DNA of 64,000 bases, taken from positions 1 to 64,000 of the forward strand of contig JADCGS010000006.1 in NCBI GenBank assembly GCA_020248865.1, read 5' to 3'. Under the pieces are notes generated by a model. The model worked only from the letters and a program-made list of their open reading frames with translations, ran no database searches and was not told the origin of the DNA. Positions 43,059 to 53,127 of this stretch are shown here, one piece after another. The DNA is from Burkholderiales bacterium. GTDB taxonomy: Bacteria > Pseudomonadota > Gammaproteobacteria > Burkholderiales > Burkholderiaceae_F. Both the position numbers and the translations under genes were made by a program. The first letter of the stretch is position 1; each line of letters starts with the position of its first letter.

Positions 43059-43532
43059 ATGTTCGGATCCAAGCGCAGCGTTCCCAAGGAAATCGGCAGC
43101 CTCGTCGGCGCCGGCACCGTCATCAATGGGGACATCGTGTTCACGGGTGGCCTGCGTATCGACGGCACCGTTCAGGGCTCGGTGCGCTGCAACGACGGCG
43201 ATAAGGGCGGGATGCTCGTTGTCAGCGAGACCGGCGTGGTGGAAGGCGAGGTACGTGCCGCGCACCTGGTCGTAGCCGGCCGCATCAATGGCCCGGTCAT
43301 GGCCAGCGAACTGGTGGAACTGCAGCCCAAGGCGCGGGTCAATGGCGATGTGTTTTACCGCGCACTGGAAATGCACCAAGGCGCGATTGTCGAGGGTCGG
43401 CTGACTCACGAGGCGGCCGCGATGGAGCCGTCTGGTCGCATATCGGTTGCGCTGCAGTTGGCGGCTGCTGCGCCCCGATCCGAGGCGGAAACGGCCTGGT
43501 CCGAGCCAAAGACCGGGGCCGGGTCAGGGTGA
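43059..43532 (+). CDS. Bactofilin (polymer-forming cytoskeletal protein)
   Basis: This 157-residue protein has a central right-handed beta-helix of hexapeptide-like repeats (about 15-115; [40 protein letters not shown]) flanked by short disordered ends. This is the bactofilin (CcmA) layout. Bactofilins form membrane-associated filaments involved in cell shape and envelope growth. No M23 peptidase partner is adjacent; the neighbour upstream is the coiled-coil membrane protein. The ATG at 43059 starts [12 protein letters not shown], a typical bactofilin N-terminus that may bind the membrane. Confidence 0.9.
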   Translation: MFGSKRSVPKEIGSLVGAGTVINGDIVFTGGLRIDGTVQGSVRCNDGDKGGMLVVSETGVVEGEVRAAHLVVAGRINGPVMASELVELQPKARVNGDVFYRALEMHQGAIVEGRLTHEAAAMEPSGRISVALQLAAAAPRSEAETAWSEPKTGAGSG

Positions 43533-43605
43533 ATCCGGCCGCTGGCCGTTGGCTGCCGCCGCGCTTTGCAGCCATAATCAAGTCACGACACTTGGGAGAA
43601 AGCAG

Positions 43606-43956
43606 ATGAACGCAGCCGTTGAAATGCCGGCCCCGCTCGTGTTTTCGGACAATGCCGCCGGCAAGGTGCGTCAGCTCATCGACGAGGAGGGCAACCCGGA
43701 CCTGAAACTGCGCGTGTTCGTCCAGGGCGGCGGCTGCTCGGGCTTCCAGTACGGCTTCACCTTCGACGAAGTCGTCAACGAAGACGACACCACGATGGTC
43801 AAGAATGGCGTCACGCTGCTGATCGACTCGATGAGTTATCAGTACCTGGCCGGTGCCGAGATCGACTACAAGGAAGACCTCGAAGGCGCGCAGTTCGTGA
43901 TCAAGAACCCCAACGCCACCACGACCTGCGGCTGCGGTTCTTCGTTTTCCGTCTAG
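43606..43956 (+). CDS. erpA: Iron-sulfur cluster insertion protein ErpA
   Basis: This 116-residue A-type carrier delivers Fe-S clusters to target enzymes. The three cysteine ligands are present in [11 protein letters not shown] and [11 protein letters not shown] at the C-terminus. The N-terminal extension [20 protein letters not shown] is typical of ErpA in beta-proteobacteria. The ATG at 43606 has a GGGAGAAA site. A Rho-independent terminator follows 26 bp after the stop. Confidence 0.95.
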   Translation: MNAAVEMPAPLVFSDNAAGKVRQLIDEEGNPDLKLRVFVQGGGCSGFQYGFTFDEVVNEDDTTMVKNGVTLLIDSMSYQYLAGAEIDYKEDLEGAQFVIKNPNATTTCGCGSSFSV

Positions 43957-43982
43957 CGGCGGTCACGGTTCCCCCCTGCCAA

Positions 43983-44004
43983 GGGCGCCTGCGGGCGCCC
44001 TTTT
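43983..44004 (+). terminator. Rho-independent terminator of erpA
   Basis: A 7-bp GC stem GGGCGCC/GGCGCCC has a 4-base loop and is followed by TTTT. It lies between the convergent erpA and anmK genes. Confidence 0.85.
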
Positions 44005-44013
44005 CGTTGCCGC

Positions 44014-45120
44014 TCACGCGGGGTAGAGCGCGCCCAGCACGCGGCTGCCGCGCGCCCCGGTGACACTGGGCAGGTTGCCCGGACAGCGGCGCAGATGCGC
44101 GTGCGCCAGCCAGGCGAATGCCAACGCTTCCACCTGCTCGGGCTCGATGCCCAGCGCCTGCGTGCCCTGCACCGGGCGATCCAGTTCCTCGCCCAGCCGC
44201 GCGAGCAGGTGGGCATTGCGCGCGCCGCCGCCGCACACCAGCACGCGCGCCACATCAGGCGCGTGGCCGACGATGGCGTGCGTGATCGCGCGCGCCGTGA
44301 GTTGAGTCAGGGTGGCGGCCACGTCTTCCGGCGCGAGCGTGCGGCCCGCCAGACGCCGCTGCAGCCAGTCCCAGTTGAACAGGTCTCGACCGGTGCTCTT
44401 GGGCGGCGGCAGCGCGAAGAACGGTTCGTCCAGCAGCGCAGCGAGCAGCGACGGGTCCACGTGCCCGCGCGCGGCCCAGGCGCCGTCGCGGTCGAATGGC
44501 TGGCGCAGCAGCCGCTGCGTCCACAGGTCGATCAGCACGTTACCGGGGCCGCAGTCGAAGCCGACGATCGGCGCAGGACGGTCGCGCGGAGGCAGCAGCG
44601 TGACGTTGCCGATGCCGCCGATGTTGACCACCGCGCGCGTCTCGGCCGCGCTGAAGAGCGCGGCGTGCAGCGCCGGCACCAGCGGTGCGCCCTGGCCACC
44701 GGCGGCCAGATCGCGGCTGCGGAAGTCGGCTACGACGTCGATGCCAGTCAGCTCCGCCAGCAGCGCCGGCGCGTTCAGTTGCAGCGTGTAGCCGGCCTCG
44801 GGCCGGTGGCGCACGGTCTGGCCATGCGCGCCGATGGCGCGCACGTCGGCACCGGTGTAGCCGACATGCAGCAGCAGATCCTGCACCAGCGCGGCGTAGC
44901 AGCGCCCGAGGTGCTGGCTGGCCACCATGGCGCGGTCGATCTCGTCGGTGCCGGGCTGGTTGAGCGACTCCAGTGCGGCGCGCAGTTCAGGGGTGAAGCC
45001 GTGATGCACGTGGGCAAGCACCCGCGGCTGCGCGGCGCTGAAGTCGGCCAGCACGGCGTCGACGCCATCGAGGCTGGTGCCGGACATCAGGCCGACGTAT
45101 AGGGTTGCGCTGGTGGACAT
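44014..45120 (-). CDS. anmK: Anhydro-N-acetylmuramic acid kinase AnmK
   Basis: This 368-residue kinase of the sugar-kinase/actin fold opens the 1,6-anhydro ring of anhMurNAc and phosphorylates it, which is part of peptidoglycan recycling. Family blocks are [82 protein letters not shown] and [14 protein letters not shown]. The ATG at 45120 is clear. It is divergent from tyrS across about 100 bp, an arrangement common in Burkholderiales. Confidence 0.96.
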   Translation of the reverse strand: MSTSATLYVGLMSGTSLDGVDAVLADFSAAQPRVLAHVHHGFTPELRAALESLNQPGTDEIDRAMVASQHLGRCYAALVQDLLLHVGYTGADVRAIGAHGQTVRHRPEAGYTLQLNAPALLAELTGIDVVADFRSRDLAAGGQGAPLVPALHAALFSAAETRAVVNIGGIGNVTLLPPRDRPAPIVGFDCGPGNVLIDLWTQRLLRQPFDRDGAWAARGHVDPSLLAALLDEPFFALPPPKSTGRDLFNWDWLQRRLAGRTLAPEDVAATLTQLTARAITHAIVGHAPDVARVLVCGGGARNAHLLARLGEELDRPVQGTQALGIEPEQVEALAFAWLAHAHLRRCPGNLPSVTGARGSRVLGALYPA

Positions 45121-45221
45121 GGCGGCAGACCGTTGCGATGCTTCAATTAGACTGCGTTGCTGTTTTTCCGTCATCCTGCGCAGCCGAGTTTGGTCGGTCG
45201 CGTAACGAGTCCAGACCCGCC

Positions 45222-46469
45222 ATGTCGATCGCAACCGCTCCCGCCGCCAGCGTCGTGCCGGCGACACCGGCCGACGAGGTAGCCCTCGCGACGGTCAAGC
45301 GCGGCTGCGAGGAGCTATTGGTGGAGGCCGAGTTCCTGCAGAAGCTGGCGCGCAGCCGGGCCGGCGGCCAGCCGCTGCGCTGCAAGCTGGGACTCGATCC
45401 GACGGCGCCCGACATCCACCTCGGCCACACGGTGGTACTGAACAAGCTGCGCCAGCTGCAGGACCTGGGCCATACGGTGATCTTCCTGATCGGCGACTTC
45501 ACCTCGCTGATCGGCGACCCGTCGGGGCGTAACACCACGCGGCCGCCGCTGACGCGCGAGCAGATCGAGGCCAACGCGCAAACCTACTTCCAGCAGGCCG
45601 CCCTGGTGCTGGACCGCGACCAGACCGAGATCCGCTACAACTCCGAATGGAGCGACCCGCTGGGCGCGGGCGGCCTCATCAAGCTGGCGGCCCGGTACAC
45701 GCTGGCGAGGCTGCTCGAGCGCGACGACTTCGCCAAGCGCTTCGCGGAGAACTCGCCGATCGCCGTCCACGAGCTGCTGTATCCACTGATGCAGGGCTAC
45801 GACTCGGTGGCCTTGCGTTCGGACCTCGAGCTGGGCGGCACCGACCAGAAGTTCAACCTGCTGGTGGGTCGCGAGCTGCAGCGCCACTACGGCCAGGAGC
45901 CGCAGTGCATCCTGACGATGCCGCTGCTGGAGGGGCTCGACGGCGTCGAGAAGATGTCGAAGAGCAAGAACAACTACATCGGCATCACAGAGGCGCCCTT
46001 CGAGATGTTCGGCAAGGTGATGAGCATCTCCGACGAGCTGATGTGGCGCTGGTACGACCTGGTGTCGACACGCAGCAACGCCGAGATCGCAGGTTTCAGG
46101 CGTGAGGTGGGCGAGGGCCGCAACCCGCGCGACATCAAGGTGGCCCTGGCGCAGGAGATCGTGACGCGCTTTCACTCGAAGAGGGCGGCCGAGCAGGCGC
46201 TGGCCGAGTTCGAGGCGCGTTTCCGGGGCAACGCTGCGCCGGAAGACATGCCCGGCGTCACCGTGCATGCGCCGCAGGGGCTGCCGATCGCGCAACTGCT
46301 CCGGCAGGCCGGGCTTGCGCCCTCGACCTCGGAGGCGGTCCGCAACATCGAGCAGGGCGGCGTGCGGCTCGACGGCGAGAAGGTGGCCGACCGCGCGGCC
46401 GTGATCGGCCCCGGCACCTACGTGCTGCAGGTGGGCAAGCGCAAGTGGGCGCGGGTCACGGTGCAGTAG
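45222..46469 (+). CDS. tyrS: Tyrosyl-tRNA synthetase
   Basis: This 415-residue class I aminoacyl-tRNA synthetase charges tRNA-Tyr. The HIGH-like [19 protein letters not shown], the tyrosine-binding [11 protein letters not shown], the [11 protein letters not shown] signature and a C-terminal S4 RNA-binding domain ([20 protein letters not shown]) are all visible. This is the TyrS form of about 400 residues with C-terminal S4. The ATG at 45222 lies after an Ala-rich short N-terminus. It starts a run tyrS-dtd-PEBP-phosphatase with gaps of 16 bp or overlaps. Confidence 0.97.
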   Translation: MSIATAPAASVVPATPADEVALATVKRGCEELLVEAEFLQKLARSRAGGQPLRCKLGLDPTAPDIHLGHTVVLNKLRQLQDLGHTVIFLIGDFTSLIGDPSGRNTTRPPLTREQIEANAQTYFQQAALVLDRDQTEIRYNSEWSDPLGAGGLIKLAARYTLARLLERDDFAKRFAENSPIAVHELLYPLMQGYDSVALRSDLELGGTDQKFNLLVGRELQRHYGQEPQCILTMPLLEGLDGVEKMSKSKNNYIGITEAPFEMFGKVMSISDELMWRWYDLVSTRSNAEIAGFRREVGEGRNPRDIKVALAQEIVTRFHSKRAAEQALAEFEARFRGNAAPEDMPGVTVHAPQGLPIAQLLRQAGLAPSTSEAVRNIEQGGVRLDGEKVADRAAVIGPGTYVLQVGKRKWARVTVQ

Positions 46470-46485
46470 CAGCGCGCCGGCCAGG

Positions 46486-46950
46486 GTGGCCGTGATCGCG
46501 CTGATCCAGCGCGTCAGCCGTGCTCGCGTCACCGTGGGCGACGAGGTGGTGGGCGAGATCGGCGCCGGCATCCTTGCCCTGGTGTGCGCGGAACGCGGCG
46601 ACACCGATGCGCAGGCCGACCGCTTGCTCGCCAAGCTGCTGGCGTATCGCGTCTTCGGCGACGAGGCCGGGCGGATGAACCGTTCGCTGGCCGACGTGGG
46701 CGGTGGACTGCTCATCGTCTCGCAGTTCACCCTGGCCGCCGACACCGGCAGCGGCACGCGGCCGAGCTTCTCGCCGGCGGCCGAACCAGCGGTCGGGCGA
46801 GCGCTCTACGAGCGATTCGTCGCGCAGGCACACCTGCGGCACGCCGATGTGGCGACCGGCCGCTTTGGTGCAATGATGCAGGTCGAGCTCGTCAACGACG
46901 GGCCGGTTACCTTCTGGTTGCGCAGCAAACCCGCGGAGGCACACGCATGA
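46486..46950 (+). CDS. dtd: D-aminoacyl-tRNA deacylase Dtd
   Basis: At 154 residues it is usual for Dtd, which removes D-amino acids (classically D-Tyr) from tRNA. Visible motifs are [20 protein letters not shown] at the start, [13 protein letters not shown] (the SQFTL motif) and the cross-subunit GP motif variant in [13 protein letters not shown] (NxGP). It lies directly after tyrS, which makes functional sense for D-Tyr-tRNA-Tyr editing. The start is a GTG at 46486 or 46492. Its stop overlaps the next ATG by ATGA. Confidence 0.95.
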   Translation: MAVIALIQRVSRARVTVGDEVVGEIGAGILALVCAERGDTDAQADRLLAKLLAYRVFGDEAGRMNRSLADVGGGLLIVSQFTLAADTGSGTRPSFSPAAEPAVGRALYERFVAQAHLRHADVATGRFGAMMQVELVNDGPVTFWLRSKPAEAHA

Positions 46951-47573
46951 AGCTCTGGAGCGACTCATTTGCCGACGGCGGCACGATTCCCGGCGAATAC
47001 GCCTTTGCCGTGATCGACCCGGCCCAGCACGTCAGGCTTTCGTCCAACCGCAACCCGCACCTGGCGTGGAGCGGCGCGCCGGCCGGCACGCGGTCGTATG
47101 CACTGATCTGCCACGACTACGACGTGCCGAGCAGGCCGGATGACGTCAACCAGGAGGGCCGCGAGATCCCCGCGTCGCTGCCGCGCGTGGACTTCTTCCA
47201 CTGGATCCTGGTCGATGTTCCGGCCGCCACCGGCCGCATCGAGGCCGGCAGCTACTCGCACGCGGTGACGCCGCGCGGCAAGTCCGGACCGGCAGCCGTA
47301 CAGGGCACGCGCCAGGGCATCAACGACTACACGGCCTGGTTCCGCGGCGACCGCGACATGGAAGGCGACTACTTCGGCTACGACGGCCCCTGCCCGCCGT
47401 GGAACGACTCCATCATCCATCACTACGTGTTCACCGTGTATGCACTCGACGTGGCGCAACTGCCGCTGGCCGGCAAGTTTGGCGGTACCGAGGCGCGCCG
47501 GGCGATCGAGGGGCACGTGCTGGCCAGCGCCGCCATCGCCGGCACCTATAGCCTGAACCCGAGGCTGGCATAG
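46947..47573 (+). CDS. YbhB/YbcL-family (PEBP-like) protein
   Basis: This 208-residue protein has the PEBP fold: [20 protein letters not shown] with the anion-binding DYDVPSR, then [13 protein letters not shown] and [20 protein letters not shown] and a C-terminal AIAGTYSL. Bacterial YbhB/YbcL homologues bind small ligands or inhibit proteases; the real function is open. The insert around residues 110-135 ([20 protein letters not shown]) is typical of the longer bacterial subgroup. The ATG at 46947 overlaps the dtd stop. The next gene begins at or just after its stop. Confidence 0.88.
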   Translation: MKLWSDSFADGGTIPGEYAFAVIDPAQHVRLSSNRNPHLAWSGAPAGTRSYALICHDYDVPSRPDDVNQEGREIPASLPRVDFFHWILVDVPAATGRIEAGSYSHAVTPRGKSGPAAVQGTRQGINDYTAWFRGDRDMEGDYFGYDGPCPPWNDSIIHHYVFTVYALDVAQLPLAGKFGGTEARRAIEGHVLASAAIAGTYSLNPRLA

Positions 47574-48232
47574 CACCCGCCGCCAGCACCCGCCTGCTGC
47601 TGATCCGCCACGGCGAGACGGCGTGGAACGCGGGCGGTCTCGTCCAGGGCCAACTCGACATCCCGCTGTCGGCCACGGGCATCTGGCAGGCCGGACGGCT
47701 GGCAGGTCGGCTGGCGGCGGCCGGGGCCGAGCGGATCGATGTCGTGGCGGCCAGCGACCTGGCGCGGGCACGGCTGACTGCCGAACCCCTGGCTGCGCAG
47801 CTCGGCCTGCCCGTGCAGCCCGAGCCGCGGCTGCGCGAGCGCGACTTCGGCTGCTTCCAGGGCCACACGGTCGACGAGATCGCCGCGCGCTGGCCAGCCG
47901 AGTTTGCGCAGTGGCGGGCGCGCGACCCGGCCTGGGCGATCCCCGCAGGCGAGTCTGCGCTGCAGTTCATCGACCGCGTGCTGGCCGCGCTGCATGACCT
48001 GGCGCTGGCCTGCGCGGGCCGGACCGTGGCCGTCGTCGCGCACGGCGGCGTTCTCGACATCGCGTACCGGCAGGCGCGCGCGCTCTCGTGGGACGCGCCG
48101 CGCGAGCACCCGATGCTCAACTGCAGCATCAACCGTCTGCGCGCCAGCGCCAGGCCGCTGCAGTTGGCGCTCGAGGACTGGGGCGATGTGGCGCATCTGG
48201 CCGACGCGCGCGACGAACTGGCGGGCGCCTGA
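47570..48232 (+). CDS. Histidine phosphatase (phosphoglycerate mutase-like), start codon unclear
   Basis: The open frame contains the full histidine phosphatase domain: STRLLLIRHGETAWNAGGLV with the catalytic RHGE, QLDIPLSATGIWQAGRLAGR, RERDFGCFQGHTVDE and the second histidine in VAHGGVLDIAYRQ. It is of the GpmB/CobC type; the substrate is unknown. A TAG at 47549 closes the frame. Between it and the RHG motif there is no ATG, GTG or TTG; only ATA (47570) or CTG (47594-47600) codons are available. The GTG at 47744 would remove the RHG motif and cannot be the true start. The interval given starts at the ATA, which overlaps the preceding stop as ATAG. Confidence 0.75.
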   Translation: MAPAASTRLLLIRHGETAWNAGGLVQGQLDIPLSATGIWQAGRLAGRLAAAGAERIDVVAASDLARARLTAEPLAAQLGLPVQPEPRLRERDFGCFQGHTVDEIAARWPAEFAQWRARDPAWAIPAGESALQFIDRVLAALHDLALACAGRTVAVVAHGGVLDIAYRQARALSWDAPREHPMLNCSINRLRASARPLQLALEDWGDVAHLADARDELAGA

Positions 48233-48284
48233 CCGGTAGGTACCGGCCGCCTCTACACTTCGCCGCTTCTGCCCCGGAGTCCGC

Positions 48285-48990
48285 TTGATCAACCCCCAGC
48301 TGCCGGTTGCCGAACTGAAGGAGCGGTTCGCCCGCGACGGACGGATCGTGATCGAGAACGTCCTGGAGCCTGCGGCGGCCGAGGCGCTGTACCAGTGCCT
48401 GTTGCGCGACGTTCCGTGGGAAATCGTGTTCCGGCGCGGCGCGCAGGTGGTCACGCTGACGCAGCGCGATCTCGAGCGGCTGCCCCCAACGCGATCTCGA
48501 TCAACTGATGGCCGGCGTGCAACGGCAGGCGCAGACGGAGTTCCAGTTCGTCTACTGGAAGTTCTCGATGGTCGACGCCTATCGGCGGCAGTTGATGCCC
48601 CAGCTCCTGACCCACCGGCTGCTCGAGTCGCTGTGCGCGGGGCAGACGCTCGAGCTGATCCGTCAGATCACCGGGTTCGCGGACATCCTGCGCGTGGACG
48701 CGCAGGCCACGCTGTACCGCCCGGGCAATTTCCTCACCGAGCACACCGACGATCACGATGATGCCTTCGTGCGTCGCGCAGCCTACGTGATCCAGCTGTG
48801 CAAGGACTGGAAAGCCGACTGGGGCGGCTTGCTGCACTTTCTCGACGCGCGGGGTGAGGTCACGCGGACGTTCGTGCCGCATTTCAACAGCATGGCCCTG
48901 TTTGCCGTGCCCCAGCCGCACGTGGTCTCCATGGTGGTTCCTTTCGCACCCGGGCCGCGCTTCGGCGTTACCGGCTGGTTCACCTCGTAG
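48285..48990 (+). pseudogene. 2OG-Fe(II) oxygenase, frameshifted
   Basis: The first frame from a TTG at 48285 gives MINPQLPVAELKERFARDGR to about TQRDLERLP; the second frame continues QRDLDQLMAGVQRQAQTEFQ to the end. The reading shifts by one base in the run GCCCCCAA near 48482-48489. With one C fewer the protein would be about 234 residues. The C-terminal part has the iron and 2-oxoglutarate site: EHTDDHDDAF (HxD), PHFNSMALF and the arginine in RFGVTGWF. It is probably a prolyl-hydroxylase-like dioxygenase. The break may be real, a sequencing error or programmed. The TAG stop is also the first bases of R1 copy 4. Confidence 0.8.
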
Positions 48991-49235
48991 CACGGATGTT
49001 TCACCAGGTCGCCCCCGTGCTCCCGCGATCTCTTCCAATGAGCTACAGCGCCGGCTCGCCATGGTCCAAAGCCGCTACGGTCCGCCGGCGCCGCGCGGGT
49101 TGGAGCGGCGCCCGTGCGGCCATCTTGCGCTTGTGTGCGCGCCGATGCCTGAGTGCATCGGCTGCGCCCCGCTTGCGCACCCTGGGTCGCGCCGGCGTCT
49201 GCGCCCATCCTGCGTCTCTGGCGAAACATCCGGGC
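48988..49235 (-). mobile_element. R1 MITE-like element, copy 4 (complete, inverted)
   Basis: This 248-bp element starts with TAGCACGGATGTTTCACCAG and ends with CTGGCGAAACATCCGGGCTA, in the opposite orientation to copy 2. The internal hairpin is kept with a different loop: GCCGATGC-CTGAGT-GCATCGGC (49141-49162). No protein is encoded. The TA at each end is compatible with a TA target duplication. The following 235 bp to the next gene holds nothing recognised. Confidence 0.85.
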
Positions 49236-49470
49236 TAGGCGTTCTGGCGCGTGCAGCGGCTTGCATGATCTGGCGGCCATACTGTTGCGCTGCATCACGT
49301 TGCCGACCGGGCTGCACCGCGCCAGCAATCGCTGCGCGGCGGCAGTGCCGGCCGCCGCCCTGCAGGTTCTGTTCGTCTTGCCTGCAAGCAAGACGGGCAG
49401 GGCCGGTCGATGGCACGCTTGAAGCCGAGGCGACTTCCGGTACTGCGCTCTTGATTGCTGCTCCTGGCCC

Positions 49471-50751
49471 ATGAACTCTACGCTCGACCTGGCGCTGTCC
49501 CTGCTCGTGAGTGCCGGCATTGGCCTGCTGGTGGGGCTGGAGCGCGAACGCAACCCGCACGCCAAGGCGGGGCTGCGCACCTTCACCCTCATCGCGCTGG
49601 CGGGCTCGCTGTCCGCCATGATCGGCGCGGCAACCGACAGCCCGTGGGTCGCGGCGGTGGGGCTGGCGGTGATCGGAGTCTCGCTGGCGGGTGCCAACTT
49701 CGTGGACCCGAGCACCCGCGCGGACGACTCCGGAACCACGACCGTCGTGGCGGCCGTGGTGGTCTACTGCCTCGGCGTGCTGATCGTGCTGGGCGACCGA
49801 CTGCTCGCCGTGACGATCGGCATCGCCATGACGGCGCTGCTGCACTTCAAGGTCGAGCTGGAAGGCGTGGCGCGGCGTCTGACGCCGACTGACCTGCGCT
49901 CCGTGCTGCAGTTTGCCGCGCTCACAGCCATCGTGCTGCCGTTGCTGCCCGACCGCGCCTATGGGCCCTACGAGGTGCTCAACCCGTTCCAGATCTGGCT
50001 GATGGTGGTGCTGATCAGCGGCATCAGTCTCGCCGGCTACGTCGCGTGGCGACTGACGCTCGGCCGCAATGGACTCCTGCTGACCGGACTGCTCGGCGGG
50101 CTCGTGTCCAGCACCGCCACCACGCTGGTGGCGGCGCGCTCGGCACGGCGCGGCGTGCAGCCGGCGAGTGCCGCGCTCCTGACGATCACGCTCGCCAACG
50201 CCATGATGTTTGCGCGGGTGCTGCTGCTGGCCGCAGTGGTGGCTCCCTCGGTGGCGCTGCGCGGCGCGGCAGCGCTGGGCGCGGCACTGCTGCTGGCCGC
50301 ACCGGCGGTGTTCTGGCAGTGGCGTGCCACCGGCCGCGCCGCGCCGGAATCGGTGGCCGAGCCGACGGGTGCCGCACCCGACTTTCGTAACCCGACCAAC
50401 CTGCCGGCCGCGCTCCTGTTTGCCGCCGGCTACGCGCTGGTGCTGCTGATCGGCGCCTGGGCCGCCGACCAGGTCGGCCCCCGGGGCTTCTACGGACTGG
50501 CCCTCGTATCCGGACTGACCGACGTCGACGCCATCACGCTGACGGCGCTGCACCTGCACAACTCGGAGTCGATCGGCGGCAGCACGGCGGCCACCGGCAT
50601 CGCGCTGGCGGTCGGGGCCAATCTGCTGCTGAAGTCGGCGCTGGTGTGGGTCGTCGGTGGCGGCGTGCTGGGCGCCCGCACGGCGCTGGCCTTCCTGCCC
50701 TCGCTGCTCGGCCTGGCTGGCGGGGCCGCCTTCGCGCTGTGGCTCGGCTGA
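49471..50751 (+). CDS. MgtC/SapB-DUF4010 membrane protein
   Basis: This 426-residue polytopic inner-membrane protein has an N-terminal MgtC/SapB domain (SAGIGLLVGLERERNPHAKA, then GLRTFTLIALAGSLSAMIGA) and a C-terminal DUF4010 domain with about eight more helices (GLLGGLVSSTATTLVAARSA, GLALVSGLTDVDAITL). The STATT and LTDVDAITL motifs are typical. MgtC proteins affect Mg2+ homeostasis and ATP synthase in pathogens; for the DUF4010 fusions transport of a small solute is suggested but unproven. The ATG at 49471 begins MNSTLDLALSLLVSAGIG. Confidence 0.9.
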   Translation: MNSTLDLALSLLVSAGIGLLVGLERERNPHAKAGLRTFTLIALAGSLSAMIGAATDSPWVAAVGLAVIGVSLAGANFVDPSTRADDSGTTTVVAAVVVYCLGVLIVLGDRLLAVTIGIAMTALLHFKVELEGVARRLTPTDLRSVLQFAALTAIVLPLLPDRAYGPYEVLNPFQIWLMVVLISGISLAGYVAWRLTLGRNGLLLTGLLGGLVSSTATTLVAARSARRGVQPASAALLTITLANAMMFARVLLLAAVVAPSVALRGAAALGAALLLAAPAVFWQWRATGRAAPESVAEPTGAAPDFRNPTNLPAALLFAAGYALVLLIGAWAADQVGPRGFYGLALVSGLTDVDAITLTALHLHNSESIGGSTAATGIALAVGANLLLKSALVWVVGGGVLGARTALAFLPSLLGLAGGAAFALWLG

Positions 50752-50937
50752 GGTCATCGCATCCGACGGCACCGGCGGACGGGACGGGCCGGCTGGCATA
50801 ATTTGGCGGCCATCCACTCTCGCGTGACTGGCGTCCAGGTGGGCTGCAACCACCAGGGAGCGCGGGAGCCGCAGCATCCGCCGTCCGCCTGGGCCCTTGA
50901 TGGCAAGTGACTTTCCATCCCACTTGTCGAGGTCCGC

Positions 50938-52197
50938 ATGTTCCAGCGCAGCACCCACACGATCGCCGCGATCGACCCCGAGCTCTGGAGCGCCATCCAG
51001 GCCGAGAACGCGCGCCAGGAGGCGCACATCGAGCTGATCGCTTCCGAGAACTACGCCAGCCCCGCGGTGATGGCCGCGCAGGGCTCGCAGCTCACCAACA
51101 AGTACGCCGAGGGCTATCCCGGCAAGCGCTACTACGGCGGCTGCGAGCATGTCGACGTGGCCGAGGCGCTGGCGATCGAGCGGCTCAAGCGGCTGTTCGG
51201 CTACCCGACCGTCGAGATCGCCGCCAACGTCCAGCCGCACTCGGGCGCGCAGGCCAACGCAGCGGTCTTCCTGGCGCTGCTCAGCCCCGGCGACACCATC
51301 ATGGGGCTGTCGCTGGCCGAGGGTGGGCACCTCACGCACGGCATGCCGCTGAATATCTCGGGCAAGTGGTTCAAGGCGGTGAGTTACGGCCTGAACGAGC
51401 AGGAGGAGATCGACTACGACGCGATGGAGGCGGCCGCCCACACGCACCGGCCGAAGCTCCTCATCGCTGGCGCCAGCGCGTACTCGCTGCGCTTCGACTG
51501 GGCGCGCTTTGCCCGGGTCGCCAAGGACGTCGGCGCCTACTTCATGGTCGACATGGCGCACTACGCCGGGCTGATCGCCGCCGGCGTGTACCCGAGCCCG
51601 GTACCGCACGCCGACGTCGTCACCAGCACCACGCACAAGACGCTGCGCGGCCCGCGTGGCGGTCTCATCCTCATGAAGCCGCATCTGGAGAAGGTGATCA
51701 ACAGCGCCGTGTTTCCCGGCACACAGGGCGGGCCGCTGATGCACGTGATTGCCGCCAAGGCGGTGGCCTTCAAGGAGGCGCTGGCGCCGGAATTCAAGAC
51801 CTACCAGCAGCAGGTCATCGCCAACGCCCGCGTGATGGCCGAGACGTTGGTGCGGCGCGGCCTGCGGATCGTCAGCGGCCGCACCGAGAGCCACCTGATG
51901 CTGGTGGACCTGCGCGCCAAGCGCATCACGGGCAAGGACGCCGAGGCGCTGCTGGGCGAGGCGCACATCACGATCAACAAGAACGCGATCCCCAAGGACC
52001 CCGAAAAGCCGATGGTCACCAGCGGCATCCGCCTCGGCTCGCCCGCCATGACCACGCGCGGCTTCAAGGAAGCCGAGGCCGAGCAGACCGCCCACCTGAT
52101 CGCCGACGTTCTCGACAATCCGCGCGACGCCGCCACGCTGGCCCGCGTGCGCGGCGAGGTCGAGAAGCTGACCGCGCGCTTTCCCGTGTATGGCTAG
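50938..52197 (+). CDS. glyA: Serine hydroxymethyltransferase GlyA
   Basis: This 419-residue PLP enzyme interconverts serine and glycine and charges tetrahydrofolate with one-carbon units. Family blocks are [66 protein letters not shown] and the PLP lysine in [18 protein letters not shown]. The ATG at 50938 starts [17 protein letters not shown]. It is followed by nrdR, a common beta-proteobacterial gene order. No glycine riboswitch was evident in the 186-bp upstream region. Confidence 0.98.
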   Translation: MFQRSTHTIAAIDPELWSAIQAENARQEAHIELIASENYASPAVMAAQGSQLTNKYAEGYPGKRYYGGCEHVDVAEALAIERLKRLFGYPTVEIAANVQPHSGAQANAAVFLALLSPGDTIMGLSLAEGGHLTHGMPLNISGKWFKAVSYGLNEQEEIDYDAMEAAAHTHRPKLLIAGASAYSLRFDWARFARVAKDVGAYFMVDMAHYAGLIAAGVYPSPVPHADVVTSTTHKTLRGPRGGLILMKPHLEKVINSAVFPGTQGGPLMHVIAAKAVAFKEALAPEFKTYQQQVIANARVMAETLVRRGLRIVSGRTESHLMLVDLRAKRITGKDAEALLGEAHITINKNAIPKDPEKPMVTSGIRLGSPAMTTRGFKEAEAEQTAHLIADVLDNPRDAATLARVRGEVEKLTARFPVYG

Positions 52198-52407
52198 CAG
52201 GGGCTCGCGGAAGATGGGCTGGCGCCCGCGCCGCCCCTTCGGCAGCGCGGCCCCGCCCATCCCCTCCGCCCGCCGTGCGGCGCGCAGCCCCGCCCGTGGC
52301 ACTTGTGAAAGGGCCGGGCGCCCGGCCGCTCCAAAGCTCGGCCCTCTGATCTTGCCGCGCGCGGTGCACCTGCGCCGCGCAGCGGCGCGTACACCGAGCG
52401 CGCACCC

Positions 52408-52875
52408 ATGAAGTGCCCCTTCTGCCAGCACCCCGACACCCAGGTCATCGACTCGCGGGCGTCGGATGAAGGCGCGAGCATCCGCCGCCGCCGCCGCTGC
52501 TTTTCCTGCGAGAAGCGCTTCACGACCTACGAGCGCGTGGAGCTGACCATGCCCTCGGTGGTCAAGCGGGGTGGCAGCCGCGCGGAGTACGACCGTGAGA
52601 AGCTGCGCTCGAGCATGATGCTGGCGCTGCGCAAGCGCCCGGTACCGCGCGAGAGCGTCGACGATGCCATCGGCCGCATCGAGGACAAGCTGCTGTCCCT
52701 GGCGCAGCGCGAGATCAAGAGCGAGAAGCTGGGCGAGCTCGTGATGCGCGAGTTGAAGCGCCTGGACAAGGTCGGCTACATCCGCTTTGCCAGTGTCTAC
52801 CGCAGCTTCGAGGACGTCGACGAGTTTGCCGAGGTGGTCAAGGAAGTGCGGCCGCCGCGGCGGCGCCGCGCGTAG
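52408..52875 (+). CDS. nrdR: Transcriptional repressor NrdR
   Basis: This 155-residue protein represses ribonucleotide reductase genes in response to (d)ATP. It has an N-terminal zinc ribbon ([17 protein letters not shown] and [15 protein letters not shown]: cysteines in CxxC pairs) and a C-terminal ATP-cone domain ([20 protein letters not shown]). Length and N-terminus are standard. The tail RPPRRRRA is basic. It follows glyA after 210 bp of GC-rich sequence with no gene and is probably transcribed from its own or the glyA promoter. Confidence 0.97.
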   Translation: MKCPFCQHPDTQVIDSRASDEGASIRRRRRCFSCEKRFTTYERVELTMPSVVKRGGSRAEYDREKLRSSMMLALRKRPVPRESVDDAIGRIEDKLLSLAQREIKSEKLGELVMRELKRLDKVGYIRFASVYRSFEDVDEFAEVVKEVRPPRRRRA

Positions 52876-53015
52876 ACGGCCGGCCGTGCCGCCGCCGGCC
52901 GCGAGCACCGCGCCGGCCGCTCGCATCTGCGTCGCGTTCTCGCTTCGATTCGTGTCTTGGCTGCCGGGTGCGATTGATCCCGCGCAAGCCGGGTCGCATC
53001 TGCCGGCGCGCCGCC

Positions 53016-53044
53016 CTTGCGGCGCCCGGGCGCAGGCCTAAATT
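53016..53044 (+). promoter_or_regulatory. Possible sigma-32-type promoter of the first hsp20 gene
   Basis: CTTGCGG (53016-53022) and CCTAAATT (53037-53044) are spaced by 14 bp. Spacing and elements parallel the clearer heat-shock promoter of the second hsp20 gene. It could equally be read as a sigma-70 TTGCGG-N16-TAAATT promoter. Confidence 0.4.
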
Positions 53045-53127
53045 GCCCATTAGCGAGACGTCGGTGATCCAACCGGCTCGGGCGAGCCGGCATCGGCCCT
53101 CGCCTGGTGTGCACCATGGAGGATGTG

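Noticed and set aside
47744-48232. GTG at 47744 as the start of the phosphatase
   Set aside because: It would delete the catalytic RHGE motif that is clearly encoded upstream in the same frame.
49075-52926. A 1283-codon open frame on the minus strand opposite mgtC-like gene, glyA and nrdR
   Set aside because: It is antisense to secure conserved genes; in very GC-rich DNA the complementary frame lacks stops. Its product is His/Arg/Gln-rich without a domain. The same applies to the long antisense frames at 4085-6631, 12742-15117, 18202-20682 and 56433-58145.
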